Assembly: GCA_947448735.1 (NCBI GenBank) | Contig: CANFOS010000013.1 | Span: 1-64,000 of the forward strand | Length of the DNA: 64,000 bases | Source of the DNA: Comamonadaceae bacterium | GTDB lineage: Bacteria; Pseudomonadota; Gammaproteobacteria; Burkholderiales; Burkholderiaceae_C | Direction: 5' to 3' | In this document: positions 20,538 through 29,342 of the stretch, in pieces | Layout of the letters: the number at the start of each line of letters is the position of its first letter | How positions within the stretch are numbered: the first letter of the stretch is position 1 | Made by a program: the position numbers and the translations under genes | The notes under the pieces: model-generated | What the model saw: only the letters and a program-made list of their open reading frames with translations | Database searches by the model: none | What the model was told of the DNA's origin: nothing

Positions 20538-21301
20538 AGCGGCTGCTCGACCGCGTCGCCATCATCACCGGCGCCTCCGGCGGCTTGGGCCGTGCGACGG
20601 CGCTCCGGTTCGCACAGGAAGGCGCGCGCCTGTGCCTGGCCGACCGTGTGCCCGCCGGCGAAATTCTGGAGCTGGTGCGCGCCGAAGGCGCATCGGCCAT
20701 CGAGGTCGAGACCGACGTGACAGTGGCCGGTTCCGTGCAAGCGATGGTGGAGCGCACGCTGGCAGAGTTCGGCAAGGTGGACGTCCTGGTGAACATCGCC
20801 GGCGTCAGCTCGCACGGCGCCTCTGACGACGTGGATGAGGCGGAATGGGACCGTGTGCTGCGCGGCAACCTGACCAGCGTGTTCCTCTGCTGCAAGGCGG
20901 TATTGCCCGCCATGCGCGAGCGCGGCTACGGCCGCATCGTCAACATGAGCTCCATCCTCGGCAAGAACGGCGGCAACCCGCGGCCCTGGATCGATCCGCA
21001 AGAGCAAAAGCGCGCCGGCAATCTGGCCTATGGCGCCTCCAAGGCCGGCGTCCATGCGCTGACCTATTTTCTGGCCAAGGAAAACGCGCACCACGGAATC
21101 ACGGTGAACGCCGTCGCGCCGGGGCCCATCGCCACCCACATGACGCGCAACTTTCCGCAGACGCTCAAGAACCTTATTCCGGTGGGCCGCATGGGACAGC
21201 CGGAAGACGTGGCCGATGCGGTAGCATTTTTGGCGGGAGACAGCGCGGGCTTCATCACCGGCGAGGTGATGGACGTCAACGGCGGCGCGTGGACAGACTA
21301 G
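20534..21301 (+). CDS. SDR-family oxidoreductase (cluster A, forward arm)
   Basis: The 255-residue short-chain dehydrogenase has the TGASGGLGR cofactor motif, NIAGVS, catalytic Ser in NMSSILG and the YGASK motif, followed by VAPGPIATHM. It begins inside the stop codon of the lyase gene. A proline/tryptophan-rich insert NPRPWIDPQEQ precedes the catalytic Tyr. It is not closely similar to the minus-arm SDR, so the cluster probably has two separate redox steps. Cofactor preference is not clear. Confidence 0.87.
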   Translation: MKRLLDRVAIITGASGGLGRATALRFAQEGARLCLADRVPAGEILELVRAEGASAIEVETDVTVAGSVQAMVERTLAEFGKVDVLVNIAGVSSHGASDDVDEAEWDRVLRGNLTSVFLCCKAVLPAMRERGYGRIVNMSSILGKNGGNPRPWIDPQEQKRAGNLAYGASKAGVHALTYFLAKENAHHGITVNAVAPGPIATHMTRNFPQTLKNLIPVGRMGQPEDVADAVAFLAGDSAGFITGEVMDVNGGAWTD

Positions 21302-21368
21302 CAGCAACGCCCAGGCACAAGTGGCACACAAGCAAACCAACGAAAAACCGAACAGGAGACAAGACAAG

Positions 21369-22826
21369 ATGCAAGCACAGCAAACCGCCTATGACGTGAT
21401 CGTCATAGGCTCCGGCGTTGCAGGACTTTCGGCCGCGGTGTCGGCACAGGAAAACGGCGCAAAGGTCTGCCTGGTGGACCGGGCATCGGCCGCAGAGGCG
21501 GGCGGCAACACCCGCCACACCGGCGCCTACATCCGGATGAAGTCGGTGGACCAGGTGTCAGACGATTTCGAGGAGCACTTCGCAGCCAATGCCGGCGGCT
21601 ACCTTGATCCGTTGATGATGGCCGACGTGGCGCGCGATCAACCGAGCTGGCCGCCGCTCTTGAAGGCGCTGAGCTTCGTCGATCCCAACGTGGTCGCGAC
21701 GCTTGCCAGCGAATCACCGCCAACACTGGCATGGCTGCAAGGCCATGGCGTGCAGTTCTTTCCGCTGGACGTGCCATTCCCCACCTCGGCCCAGCCGCGC
21801 ATCGTGCCCAGCGGCGGCGGACTGGCGCTGGTGGAGTCGCTCACCAAGGTGCTGACGCAGAAGGGCGGCACGGTGCTCTACGAAACCGCCGCCATGTCGC
21901 TGCTGCAGGATGACCAGGGCCGCGTCAGCGGCGTGCGGTCGCAGGGCCGCGGCCACCGCCGCATCGACCTGCAGGCCCGTGCGGTGGTGATCGCCAGCGG
22001 CGGCTTCCAGGGCAATGCGGAGATGCTGACCCGCTACATCGGCCCGCGCGCGCTGCACCTGCGCGCCATGTCGGTCGGCGGCCGCTACAACAAGGGCGAA
22101 GGCATCCGCATGGCGCTGGACATAGGGGCAGCGCCATGCGGCGACTTTGGCAGCTACCATGCCTCGCCCTTCGACCCGCGCTCGCGCCGGGCCGGCGCCT
22201 CGATCTACATCTACCCGTATGGCGTGCTGGTCAACAAGGAAGGCCTGCGCTTCGTCGATGAGGGTCCCGGCGAAACCGACGAGACCTACGAGAGCGTGAC
22301 GCGCCGGATCTTCGCGCAGACCGACGGCATCGCCTGGAGCATCCTGGACGGCAAGACCGACGACCTGCCCAACCAGGCGGTGACGGTCAAGAGCGAGCAG
22401 CCGGCGATAGAGGCCGATTCACTGGCGCAGTTGGCGGGCAAGCTCGGCATCCCGGCCGACATGCTGGAGCGCACCGTCGGCGATTACAACGCGGCCTGCG
22501 TGGATGGCCAGTTCGACCCGCGGCGGGTGGACGGCCTGGCCACGCGCGGCCTGAACCCGCCGAAGTCGAACTGGGCGCGACCGCTGAACACGGCGCCGTT
22601 CAAGGCCTATCCCATCGTCTCGTCCATTGTTTTCACCTTCGGCGGACTGAAGACCGATTCGCTGGCGCGGGTGCTGAACCTGGAAGGCGACCCGATCCCC
22701 GGCCTCTACGCCGCGGGCGAGGCGCAGGGTCTGTACTACGGCAACTACACCGGCGCGACATCGGTGCTCAAGGGTGCCGTGTTCGGGCGCATCGCCGGAC
22801 GCGACGCGGCCCGCGCGATCGCATGA
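21369..22826 (+). CDS. FAD-dependent oxidoreductase, fumarate reductase/tricarballylate dehydrogenase-like
   Basis: The 485-residue flavoprotein opens with the dinucleotide motif VIVIGSGVAGLSAA and has the FAD_binding_2 layout of fumarate reductase flavoproteins and tricarballylate dehydrogenase (TcuA). The C-terminal TGATSVLKGAVFGRIAG is a family hallmark. ATG 21369 follows a GGAGAC site; the in-frame start at 21321 lacks one. The enzyme should oxidise or reduce a carbon-carbon bond next to a carboxylate. In cluster B the corresponding ene-redox role may be filled by the old-yellow-enzyme-type protein. Confidence 0.88.
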   Translation: MQAQQTAYDVIVIGSGVAGLSAAVSAQENGAKVCLVDRASAAEAGGNTRHTGAYIRMKSVDQVSDDFEEHFAANAGGYLDPLMMADVARDQPSWPPLLKALSFVDPNVVATLASESPPTLAWLQGHGVQFFPLDVPFPTSAQPRIVPSGGGLALVESLTKVLTQKGGTVLYETAAMSLLQDDQGRVSGVRSQGRGHRRIDLQARAVVIASGGFQGNAEMLTRYIGPRALHLRAMSVGGRYNKGEGIRMALDIGAAPCGDFGSYHASPFDPRSRRAGASIYIYPYGVLVNKEGLRFVDEGPGETDETYESVTRRIFAQTDGIAWSILDGKTDDLPNQAVTVKSEQPAIEADSLAQLAGKLGIPADMLERTVGDYNAACVDGQFDPRRVDGLATRGLNPPKSNWARPLNTAPFKAYPIVSSIVFTFGGLKTDSLARVLNLEGDPIPGLYAAGEAQGLYYGNYTGATSVLKGAVFGRIAGRDAARAIA

Positions 22827-22855
22827 CCTATCTACAAACCACGAAGGAGACAACG

Positions 22856-23854
22856 ATGAAGCAGAACCAATCGAATCGCCTGGCGGCGCTGGCCCGCGCG
22901 CTGGGATTTGCGGCGCTGGCTGCCGCCGCGCTCGCGCAGCCGGCCGCGCATGCGGCGGACGACTTTCCAAGCAAGCCCTTGCGCATGGTGGTGCCCTTCT
23001 CGCCTGGCGGCTCCACCGACGTGATTGCGCGCCTGGTCGCGCGGGAGATGTCCAAGCAGCTGGGCCAGACCGTAGTTGTGGAGAACAAGGACGGCGCCTC
23101 GGGCGCGATCGCCACCGACTTCGTCGCCAAGGCCGCACCGGACGGCTACACCATGTGCTACTGCACGACCGGCTCGATAGCGATCCTGCCGCTGATCGAT
23201 GCCAAGCTGAGCTACAAGCCCGAGCGGGACTTGTCGGCTGTGACGCATGCGGTCAACCAGCCCTTCGTCGTGGTGGTGCGCAGCAACCTCGGCGTGGACA
23301 CTTTGAAGGACCTGGTCGCCATGAGCAAGAGCGGGCGCAACCTCAGCTTCGGCTCGCCCGGAACGGCAACACCCAGCCACCTGACCGGCGAGCTGCTCAA
23401 CCTGGCGACTGGCATGGACATGCGCCACGTGCCCTACCGCGGCGATACGCCCGCGGTGCAGGACATGCTGGGCGGCCACATCGACGCCATGATGCTGTCG
23501 GCCATCAGCGTCAAGCCGTTGGTGGAGTCGGGCAAGGTCAAGGCGCTGGCAGTCTCCAGCACCACGCGCCTGAAGACGTTGCCCGAGCTGCCCACCATCG
23601 CCGAGCTCGGCTATGCCGGCTTCCAGACCAACAACCTGCAGGCCATTTTTGTGCCCGCTGGCACGCCGCCGGACGTGATCGCCAAGCTCAATGCGGCGGC
23701 GGTGGCCGGGCTGCGCACGGCTGAAGCGGTGGAGAAGATCGGCGGACAGGGCCTCATCATCGTCGCTGATTCGCCGGCGTCCGCCACCCGCAGCATGCGG
23801 GAAGAGTCGGCGCGCTGGGCCCCGGTGGTCAACAAGCTCGACCTGAAACGCTGA
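22856..23854 (+). CDS. Bug/TctC-family binding protein (cluster A, forward arm)
   Basis: The 332-residue protein has a signal peptide (GFAALAAAALAQPAAHA, cleavage near residue 37) then the Bug motif FPSKPLRMVVPFSPGGSTD. AAGGAGA sits 6 nt before ATG 22856. It is the second binding protein of cluster A. Its pairing with dehydrogenase and lyase genes suggests uptake of an organic acid that the cluster degrades. No membrane transport subunit is encoded nearby. Confidence 0.9.
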   Translation: MKQNQSNRLAALARALGFAALAAAALAQPAAHAADDFPSKPLRMVVPFSPGGSTDVIARLVAREMSKQLGQTVVVENKDGASGAIATDFVAKAAPDGYTMCYCTTGSIAILPLIDAKLSYKPERDLSAVTHAVNQPFVVVVRSNLGVDTLKDLVAMSKSGRNLSFGSPGTATPSHLTGELLNLATGMDMRHVPYRGDTPAVQDMLGGHIDAMMLSAISVKPLVESGKVKALAVSSTTRLKTLPELPTIAELGYAGFQTNNLQAIFVPAGTPPDVIAKLNAAAVAGLRTAEAVEKIGGQGLIIVADSPASATRSMREESARWAPVVNKLDLKR

Positions 23855-23856
23855 AG

Positions 23857-24501
23857 ATGGCCGACGCGCTGTCCATCCACGCCTCCTCGCTGGATGCGGA
23901 GGGCTGCTACAAGCTGCTCAGCGGCGTGGTGGTGCCGCGGCCCATCGCCTGGATCACCACGCAGTCCGAAGCGGGGCTGGTCAACCTGGCGCCCTTTAGC
24001 TGCTACACCTACGTCTGCAGCAAGCCGCCGATGGTCGGCATCAACATCGGCCGACGCGCAGGGCAGCGCAAGGACACCAGCCGCAACATCGTTGCGTGCG
24101 GCGAGTTCGTCGTGAACGTCGGCGACGAGACCATGGTGGAAAACGTCCACCGCAGCGCCGACGAATACCCGCCGGAAGTCAGCGAAACGCAGCTGCTGGG
24201 GCTGGAGCTTGCGCCCAGCGAACTGATCGCCACGCCCCGCCTGGCCGCGGTGCCGGTGGCCATGGAATGCAGACTGCACAGCGTTCAGGAATTCGGCGAA
24301 ACCCGGGCGGAGTTCATCGTCGGCGAAGTGCTGGTGTTTCATTTTCGCGATGGCATCTACAAGGGCGGCAAGGTAGATACGGCCGCGCTGCGTCCGCTGG
24401 CCCGGCTGGGCGGGCCCAATTACGCGGGCCTCGGGCCAATGGTGACCATGGCGGCCGTTTCTCGAACGCCGCAGATGGTGACCGTGACAGATAGCGGTTG
24501 A
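23857..24501 (+). CDS. Flavin reductase-like (DIM6/NTAB family) protein
   Basis: The 214-residue protein has the FMN-binding split-barrel flavin-reductase-like domain (VVVPRPIAWITTQS, NLAPFSCYTYVCSKPP, NIVACGEFVVNV). These proteins reduce or bind FMN, and some act as partners of flavin-dependent monooxygenases or as flavoredoxins. It begins 2 bp after the Bug gene and is the last gene in the arm. It could supply reduced flavin to an oxygenase, or bind FMN as a redox enzyme itself. Confidence 0.85.
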   Translation: MADALSIHASSLDAEGCYKLLSGVVVPRPIAWITTQSEAGLVNLAPFSCYTYVCSKPPMVGINIGRRAGQRKDTSRNIVACGEFVVNVGDETMVENVHRSADEYPPEVSETQLLGLELAPSELIATPRLAAVPVAMECRLHSVQEFGETRAEFIVGEVLVFHFRDGIYKGGKVDTAALRPLARLGGPNYAGLGPMVTMAAVSRTPQMVTVTDSG

Positions 24502-24567
24502 AGGACGGCCAGGACTGCGGCGCGCATCAGATGCACGCACAGCATCAGGTCGTCATTCTTTCTATAA

Positions 24568-24584
24568 CGCCATTTTTTATGGCG
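24568..24584. terminator. Possible bidirectional hairpin between convergent arms of clusters A and B
   Basis: CGCCAT and ATGGCG pair around five T, in the 134-bp gap between the end of the flavin-reductase gene and the end of the fused reductase/hydrolase gene. The stem is only 6 bp, so the call is tentative. Confidence 0.4.
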
Positions 24585-24635
24585 ATCTATGCATTAGCGA
24601 TGCACACCCCAACACTCAGATACGGGGGCCGGTAA

Positions 24636-27248
24636 TCAAAACGCTGAAAGCACATCTTGGGTCGTTCGGATCAGACCGATGCGCGGGAAGACAAATTTCA
24701 CTGTGCCGGCGTGGGCTTCTGCGGATGGGCTGGCCATGGCGTCCTCCACCAGCACCTGGTCGTAGCCGCGCTCAAAGGCATCGCGGGCGGTGGACTCGAC
24801 ACCCACATGGGTAGAAATACCGGCCAGCACAATGGTTTTGATGCCTCGGCGGCGCAACTGCAAATCAAGCTCGGTGCCGTAGAAGGCGCCCCACTGGCGC
24901 TTCGTGATTTGCACGTCTGTGGCGTGCGGGCCCAGCTCGGGCACAACCGTCGACCAGTTGTCGGGTCGGGTTGTGGCGGGTGGCGCAACGCCATCGACTT
25001 TCGGTGAAAGCGCGTCTTTGCCATCGGGCAGATTGCCTACCGTCACAAGCACGACCGGCGCGCCGGCCTTGCGGAATGCGTCTGCCATTTGGGAAGCCCG
25101 GGCAACCACTTCAGAGCTTGGGCGCGGATGAACGTTCATGGCCACGATACCGTGCTGAAGGTCGATCAGCACAAGGGCGGTGGTGGCGGGGTTGATGGCG
25201 AGGGCAGGCGTTGTCATGTTTTCTTCCTTGGGAACAGTGGGTTGAGATGTAGCGCTGGCAAGCAGGGAAATTTGAGTTGCTGCGGCATGACCTTCACTGG
25301 TCGCCGCGAGCGTATCGCGGGCTATTTTGCAGTCTCCCACAAGCCTCACGTCAATGCCGGCAATTCGTAGCGGGTGCTGCAAGGCGATTTCAGGTGCACG
25401 TGGCGAGGCATAGGCAAAAAATGCGAGGTTGTCAATGCTATGAACCGGGCCGCCGAAGACGCTGACGTATTCCAGGCGGGCTTCGTCCTCGACACTCGGG
25501 CCCCATTGCGGCTGTACCAGAGTGATGACTTCTATGCCCCGCTCGTGAAAGCGACGCAAAATACGCTGGCGCGCCACCAGCACGACTTCTTCGGCAATGG
25601 TTTCGCGGGGAGACAGGATAACCACGCGATCAAAAATGTCGCGTAGCCGCTCGGCCGCAACATAGGTGCCATCGGTCTGGTCCAAATCGAAGATCACTGC
25701 TGCACCGCGCTGGCGCTGTGTGATGCCCTGCAAGCCCTGCATGGCCGTGCGCAGGTCCGAGATGGTGTCCGTGCCTCGCAAACTGGCGGGCAGGTCTGCC
25801 GGCCAGGTCATGACGGCGCCGGTTGCCAGAATCACGTGGTCAGGCTTTTGCGCGATGATGTCCTGCGCAGTAGCAAGATGACCGAGGAAGAAGCGGACAC
25901 CAGCCTTTTGGGCTTCAACAAACTGGTAGTCATAAATGCTCGAGAGCGACTCCCCCAGCGGCATGCTGGCTTGCAGGCGCGTTTTGCCGCCCACCTCATC
26001 TGAGCTGCCAAAGACAACAACGTCATTGCCGCGCTGAGCCGCAACCATCGCCGCTTCGAGTCCTGCAACGCCAGCCCCGACCACAACCACCTTGCGGCTT
26101 TGTTCGGATCGCGGTAGCGCCTCCAATTCATCCGGATTTGAAAGGCGCGGATTGTTGTCGCAGGCCAGTGTTCGATTGGAGTTGATGGCCTTCCAGCAGG
26201 TGTTGCACGAAACGCAGTAGCGAATGTCCCGGGCGCGGCCGCGGGCGGCTTTGATGGGCCAGGCGGCGTCGGTGATCAGTGCCCGCCCCAAGCCCACCAA
26301 CTCAGCATCGCCCCGCTGCAAAATGGCTTCGGCCTCCGCCGGGTCAGTGATGCGGCCCAAAGCCATCACAGGCACGCCCGGTGTGGCAGTGCGCAATTGC
26401 CGGATCAGCGGCATATAGGTCAGGCGCGGCGTGCTGTCGTCTGGCAGGTGCATCTCCAGTGTGCGGTGGTGCGTACCCTGGGCATACGTCAGGTAATCCA
26501 CTTTCACCTGAGCCACGACGTGAGCCGCAATTTCTCCGGCGCGCTCAGGCGTGATGCTGCCCGCGATGCCGTCGTCGCCCGGCAGCTTCACGCCGACGAT
26601 GAAGCCGCCGCCGCAGGCCGCGCGAATGGCCCGGCACACTTCCACCAGCAGCTTCGCCCGGCCGGACAGATCGCCGCCCCAGGCGTCTTCGCGCTGATTG
26701 GAGCGCAGCGACAGAAACTGATGAAAAAGGTGGCCATGCCCGGCCGAGATTTCGATCCCCGAGAAACCACAGCGTTGCATGCGGGCGCTGGACGCAGCTG
26801 CCAGATCAATGAACCGCATGATCTCATCATGACTCATGGGGTGCGGTACGGTGTAGCTCAGGTCGTCGGGCAAAGGTGAGGCGCCTACAGCGTTATAGGT
26901 CCGCCCTGGTACGTGACGCCCACGCCCACTGTCCTGGATCTGGCCCAGCAGAAGGCAGCCTTCGGATTCAACGCCATCGGCAAGGCGTTTCAGGTCACCC
27001 TCCATGCGGTCATTCCAGGCGACGATGCGTTCGTTACTCTGGTGTGGCGCTATGCCCAGTGGGTCTGTGACGATCATGCCGGCGCCACCCCGTGCCCGGT
27101 TGACAAAATATTGCCAGTAGGACGTGTGCATTCCTTTCTCCGCCCCGAAGCGAGGCGAGATCGATGCATGCGCGATGCGGTTCTTCAGCGTGCGCCCGGC
27201 CAGCGTGAAAGATGAAAAAAGTTGCGGGTAAACCTCGTTGCCTGGCAT
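24636..27248 (-). CDS. Fusion: old yellow enzyme/2,4-dienoyl-CoA reductase-type flavoprotein joined to YecD-like isochorismatase domain
   Basis: One 870-residue frame contains three parts. Residues 1-340 form an FMN-binding old-yellow-enzyme barrel, followed by a CVSCNTCW...ACDNNP [4Fe-4S] motif. Residues about 385-660 are an FAD/NAD(P) domain (VVVVGAGVAGLEAA), as in 2,4-dienoyl-CoA and trimethylamine dehydrogenase relatives. Residues 678-870 match the separate hydrolase at 15281-15871 almost throughout. The junction keeps AAGGAAG five nt before Met678 (ATG 25217), which is exactly where the stand-alone paralogue starts. The hydrolase may therefore also be made alone. I infer a recent fusion through loss of a stop codon. 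Gly replaces the catalytic Cys in GISTHVGVEST. Confidence 0.85.
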   Translation of the reverse strand: MPGNEVYPQLFSSFTLAGRTLKNRIAHASISPRFGAEKGMHTSYWQYFVNRARGGAGMIVTDPLGIAPHQSNERIVAWNDRMEGDLKRLADGVESEGCLLLGQIQDSGRGRHVPGRTYNAVGASPLPDDLSYTVPHPMSHDEIMRFIDLAAASSARMQRCGFSGIEISAGHGHLFHQFLSLRSNQREDAWGGDLSGRAKLLVEVCRAIRAACGGGFIVGVKLPGDDGIAGSITPERAGEIAAHVVAQVKVDYLTYAQGTHHRTLEMHLPDDSTPRLTYMPLIRQLRTATPGVPVMALGRITDPAEAEAILQRGDAELVGLGRALITDAAWPIKAARGRARDIRYCVSCNTCWKAINSNRTLACDNNPRLSNPDELEALPRSEQSRKVVVVGAGVAGLEAAMVAAQRGNDVVVFGSSDEVGGKTRLQASMPLGESLSSIYDYQFVEAQKAGVRFFLGHLATAQDIIAQKPDHVILATGAVMTWPADLPASLRGTDTISDLRTAMQGLQGITQRQRGAAVIFDLDQTDGTYVAAERLRDIFDRVVILSPRETIAEEVVLVARQRILRRFHERGIEVITLVQPQWGPSVEDEARLEYVSVFGGPVHSIDNLAFFAYASPRAPEIALQHPLRIAGIDVRLVGDCKIARDTLAATSEGHAAATQISLLASATSQPTVPKEENMTTPALAINPATTALVLIDLQHGIVAMNVHPRPSSEVVARASQMADAFRKAGAPVVLVTVGNLPDGKDALSPKVDGVAPPATTRPDNWSTVVPELGPHATDVQITKRQWGAFYGTELDLQLRRRGIKTIVLAGISTHVGVESTARDAFERGYDQVLVEDAMASPSAEAHAGTVKFVFPRIGLIRTTQDVLSAF

Positions 27249-27259
27249 GTGTTCAGGCT

Positions 27260-28288
27260 TCAGTTGTCAAGGGCGATTTTGTTGGATTTGATCAGGTTAG
27301 ACCGTTTGATGGTCTCACTGGCAATGTAGCGGTCAAAGTCTGCCTTGCCCATGGACAAAACGCGGCCGCCCAAGACGCCCATGCGCTTTTTGAAATCGGC
27401 CTCCTGGGTGGCCTTGACAAAACCGCGCGTCAGGGCCGCGACGATCTCGGGCGGTGTTTTGGACGATGCAAATACGCCAAACCAGCCTTCTGACTCATAG
27501 CCGGGAAGGCCGCTTTCGGCAACGGTGGGTACGTTGGGCAGAAGTTCCAGCCGCTCTTTGCCGGTCGTCGCAATGGCCTTGAGTCGACCACTTTGCAGGA
27601 ACGGCATGGCCGTGTTGATATCACCCGTGATGAATTGCACCTGTCCACCCACAACGTCGGTAAAGGCCGGAACCGCACCCTTGTAAGGCACGTGCTGCAT
27701 GTCCAGGCCAGCCTGTGACTTGATCAACTCACTGGCGAAATGGGGTGGTCCACCAGCACCCGAGGACGCAAAATTGATCTTGCCCGGATTGGCCTTTGCT
27801 GCGGCTATCAGCTCGCGGATCGTGTTGGGTGCGAAGGCAGGATTGGCCACCACCACATAGGGAATGGCCACCACAGGAGCCACCGGAACCAGGTCGCGCA
27901 TGGGTACGAATGGCATTTTTTCCTGAATCGGGTCGACGGCCACATTGTTGGACCCGGCCAGAACGACGGTGTATCCGTCTGCAGCGGCATTGATCGTCGC
28001 AATGACCCCCAGATTGCCGGCTGCCCCGGGCTTGTTTTCCACCACGACTTGTTGCCCCAGTGCCTTGGACGCCTCAATGGCGAGTTGACGGCCGATCGTG
28101 TCGGTTGCACCGCCCGGAGGGTACGGCACGATCAACTTGATGGGCGCTGCCGGGAATGGATCGGCAGCCGTTGAAAGCCCGAGCGTCATGGCTGAAGCGG
28201 TCGCAACAATCGCCCGCAGGATGAACCTGCGGCGAACCCGCGAACGGCCTTTGTTGAGGTTGGACGGGGCAATGCTGAATTTCTTCAT
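27260..28288 (-). CDS. Bug/TctC-family binding protein (cluster B, minus arm)
   Basis: The 342-residue exported protein has an arginine-rich N-terminus (RSRVRRRFILRAIVAT) and a hydrophobic signal ending near SAADP-type sequence LGLSTAA, then the Bug motif FPAAPIKLIVPYPPGG. The RRRF segment resembles a twin-arginine signal, but the match is weak. It is the first gene of the minus arm and lies 11 bp before the fused reductase gene. It probably binds the pathway substrate in the periplasm. Confidence 0.9.
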   Translation of the reverse strand: MKKFSIAPSNLNKGRSRVRRRFILRAIVATASAMTLGLSTAADPFPAAPIKLIVPYPPGGATDTIGRQLAIEASKALGQQVVVENKPGAAGNLGVIATINAAADGYTVVLAGSNNVAVDPIQEKMPFVPMRDLVPVAPVVAIPYVVVANPAFAPNTIRELIAAAKANPGKINFASSGAGGPPHFASELIKSQAGLDMQHVPYKGAVPAFTDVVGGQVQFITGDINTAMPFLQSGRLKAIATTGKERLELLPNVPTVAESGLPGYESEGWFGVFASSKTPPEIVAALTRGFVKATQEADFKKRMGVLGGRVLSMGKADFDRYIASETIKRSNLIKSNKIALDN

Positions 28289-28364
28289 GGCGTCTCCGGT
28301 GCAGATATGTTGATCATCAAACCGCTGCTTTTGGGAGCCTATCCTAGCTTCACGATGGATTTTG

Positions 28365-28394
28365 TGTCAACTAAAACTTTGGATTGTTGACAAT
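28365..28394. promoter_or_regulatory. Divergent regulatory region with two TGTYRACA-type sites (cluster B)
   Basis: TGTCAACT at 28365-28372 and TGTTGACA at 28385-28392 have centres exactly 20 bp apart. The second lies in the longer palindrome ATTGT-N2-ACAAT (28383-28394). They sit between the divergent Bug and lyase genes and match the sites at cluster A. Likely operators for the GntR protein at 31409-32098. Confidence 0.6.
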
Positions 28395-28446
28395 GTTGGG
28401 TTCGGCGAAACAAAATGAGGCCTGAAGCAACCAAAGGAAACACCCC

Positions 28447-29340
28447 ATGACAGGTCCAAGCAACAACCATTCACTGAACCGCGCCATGCGACAGGCTTTG
28501 CAGCCTGGTGCCGGCATCATCATGCCGGGCGCTGGTAATGCATTGGCGGCCCGGGTGATTGAGGTCACCGGGCATTCAATGCTGATGGTCAGCGGTGCGG
28601 CGGTGGCAAACAGCTATCTGGGCGTGCCCGATATTGGCCTGGTCTCGCTTTCCGAACTGGCAGGCCATGTGGGGGCGATCCGCGACGCCGTCAGCATTCC
28701 TTTGCTGGTTGACGGCGACACCGGCTTTGGCAACGCCATCAGTGTGGTGCACACGGTGCGCGTGCTTGAAAGGGCCGGAGCCAACGCCATCATGCTTGAG
28801 GATCAGACGTTCCCCAAGCGCTGCGGGCATTTCGAAGGCAAGGACATCATCAGCAAAGACGAGATGGTGCAAAAGATCAAGGCCGCTGTCGACACCAGGC
28901 TTGACGGCGACATGATGATTCTGGCCCGTACCGACTCGCGCGCGGTTGAAGGCCTGCAGGGTGCGCTTGACCGTGCCCGTGCCTACCAGGAGGCGGGTGC
29001 CGACTTTTTGTTCATTGAGGCGCCTTTGAATGTTGAAGAACTGGCTGCCATCCCTCGGGAGGTGCCGGGCATCCATATCTGCAACCTTGTGGTGGGTGGC
29101 AAGACGCCGCTGCTGCATCGCGACGAGCTCGCCAAAATGGGATTTGCAGCCATCGTTTATGCGAACGTTGCCCTGCAGGCCGCGCTTCAGGCCATGGAGA
29201 AGTCGCTGAAACACCTGCATGACAACGGCTCCATTGCCGGCATGGAAGACCAACTCATGATGTTCAAGGAGCGCCAGCAGATGGTGGACGCCGCGCACTA
29301 CAACCACTTGGCCGACAAATACGGCGCACGGGCAGTCTGA
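28447..29340 (+). CDS. Isocitrate lyase/PEP mutase-family carbon-carbon lyase (cluster B)
   Basis: The 297-residue barrel protein has metal-binding VDGDTGFGN and the lyase loop LEDQTFPKRCGHFEGK. It resembles the cluster A paralogue in every motif, although overall identity is moderate. Preceding a LeuCD-type pair, it fits 2,3-dimethylmalate lyase or methylisocitrate lyase, cleaving a branched malate to pyruvate plus a short acid. It heads the five-gene forward arm, with a 2-bp gap to leuC-like. Exact substrate is unknown. Confidence 0.9.
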   Translation: MTGPSNNHSLNRAMRQALQPGAGIIMPGAGNALAARVIEVTGHSMLMVSGAAVANSYLGVPDIGLVSLSELAGHVGAIRDAVSIPLLVDGDTGFGNAISVVHTVRVLERAGANAIMLEDQTFPKRCGHFEGKDIISKDEMVQKIKAAVDTRLDGDMMILARTDSRAVEGLQGALDRARAYQEAGADFLFIEAPLNVEELAAIPREVPGIHICNLVVGGKTPLLHRDELAKMGFAAIVYANVALQAALQAMEKSLKHLHDNGSIAGMEDQLMMFKERQQMVDAAHYNHLADKYGARAV

Positions 29341-29342
29341 CC

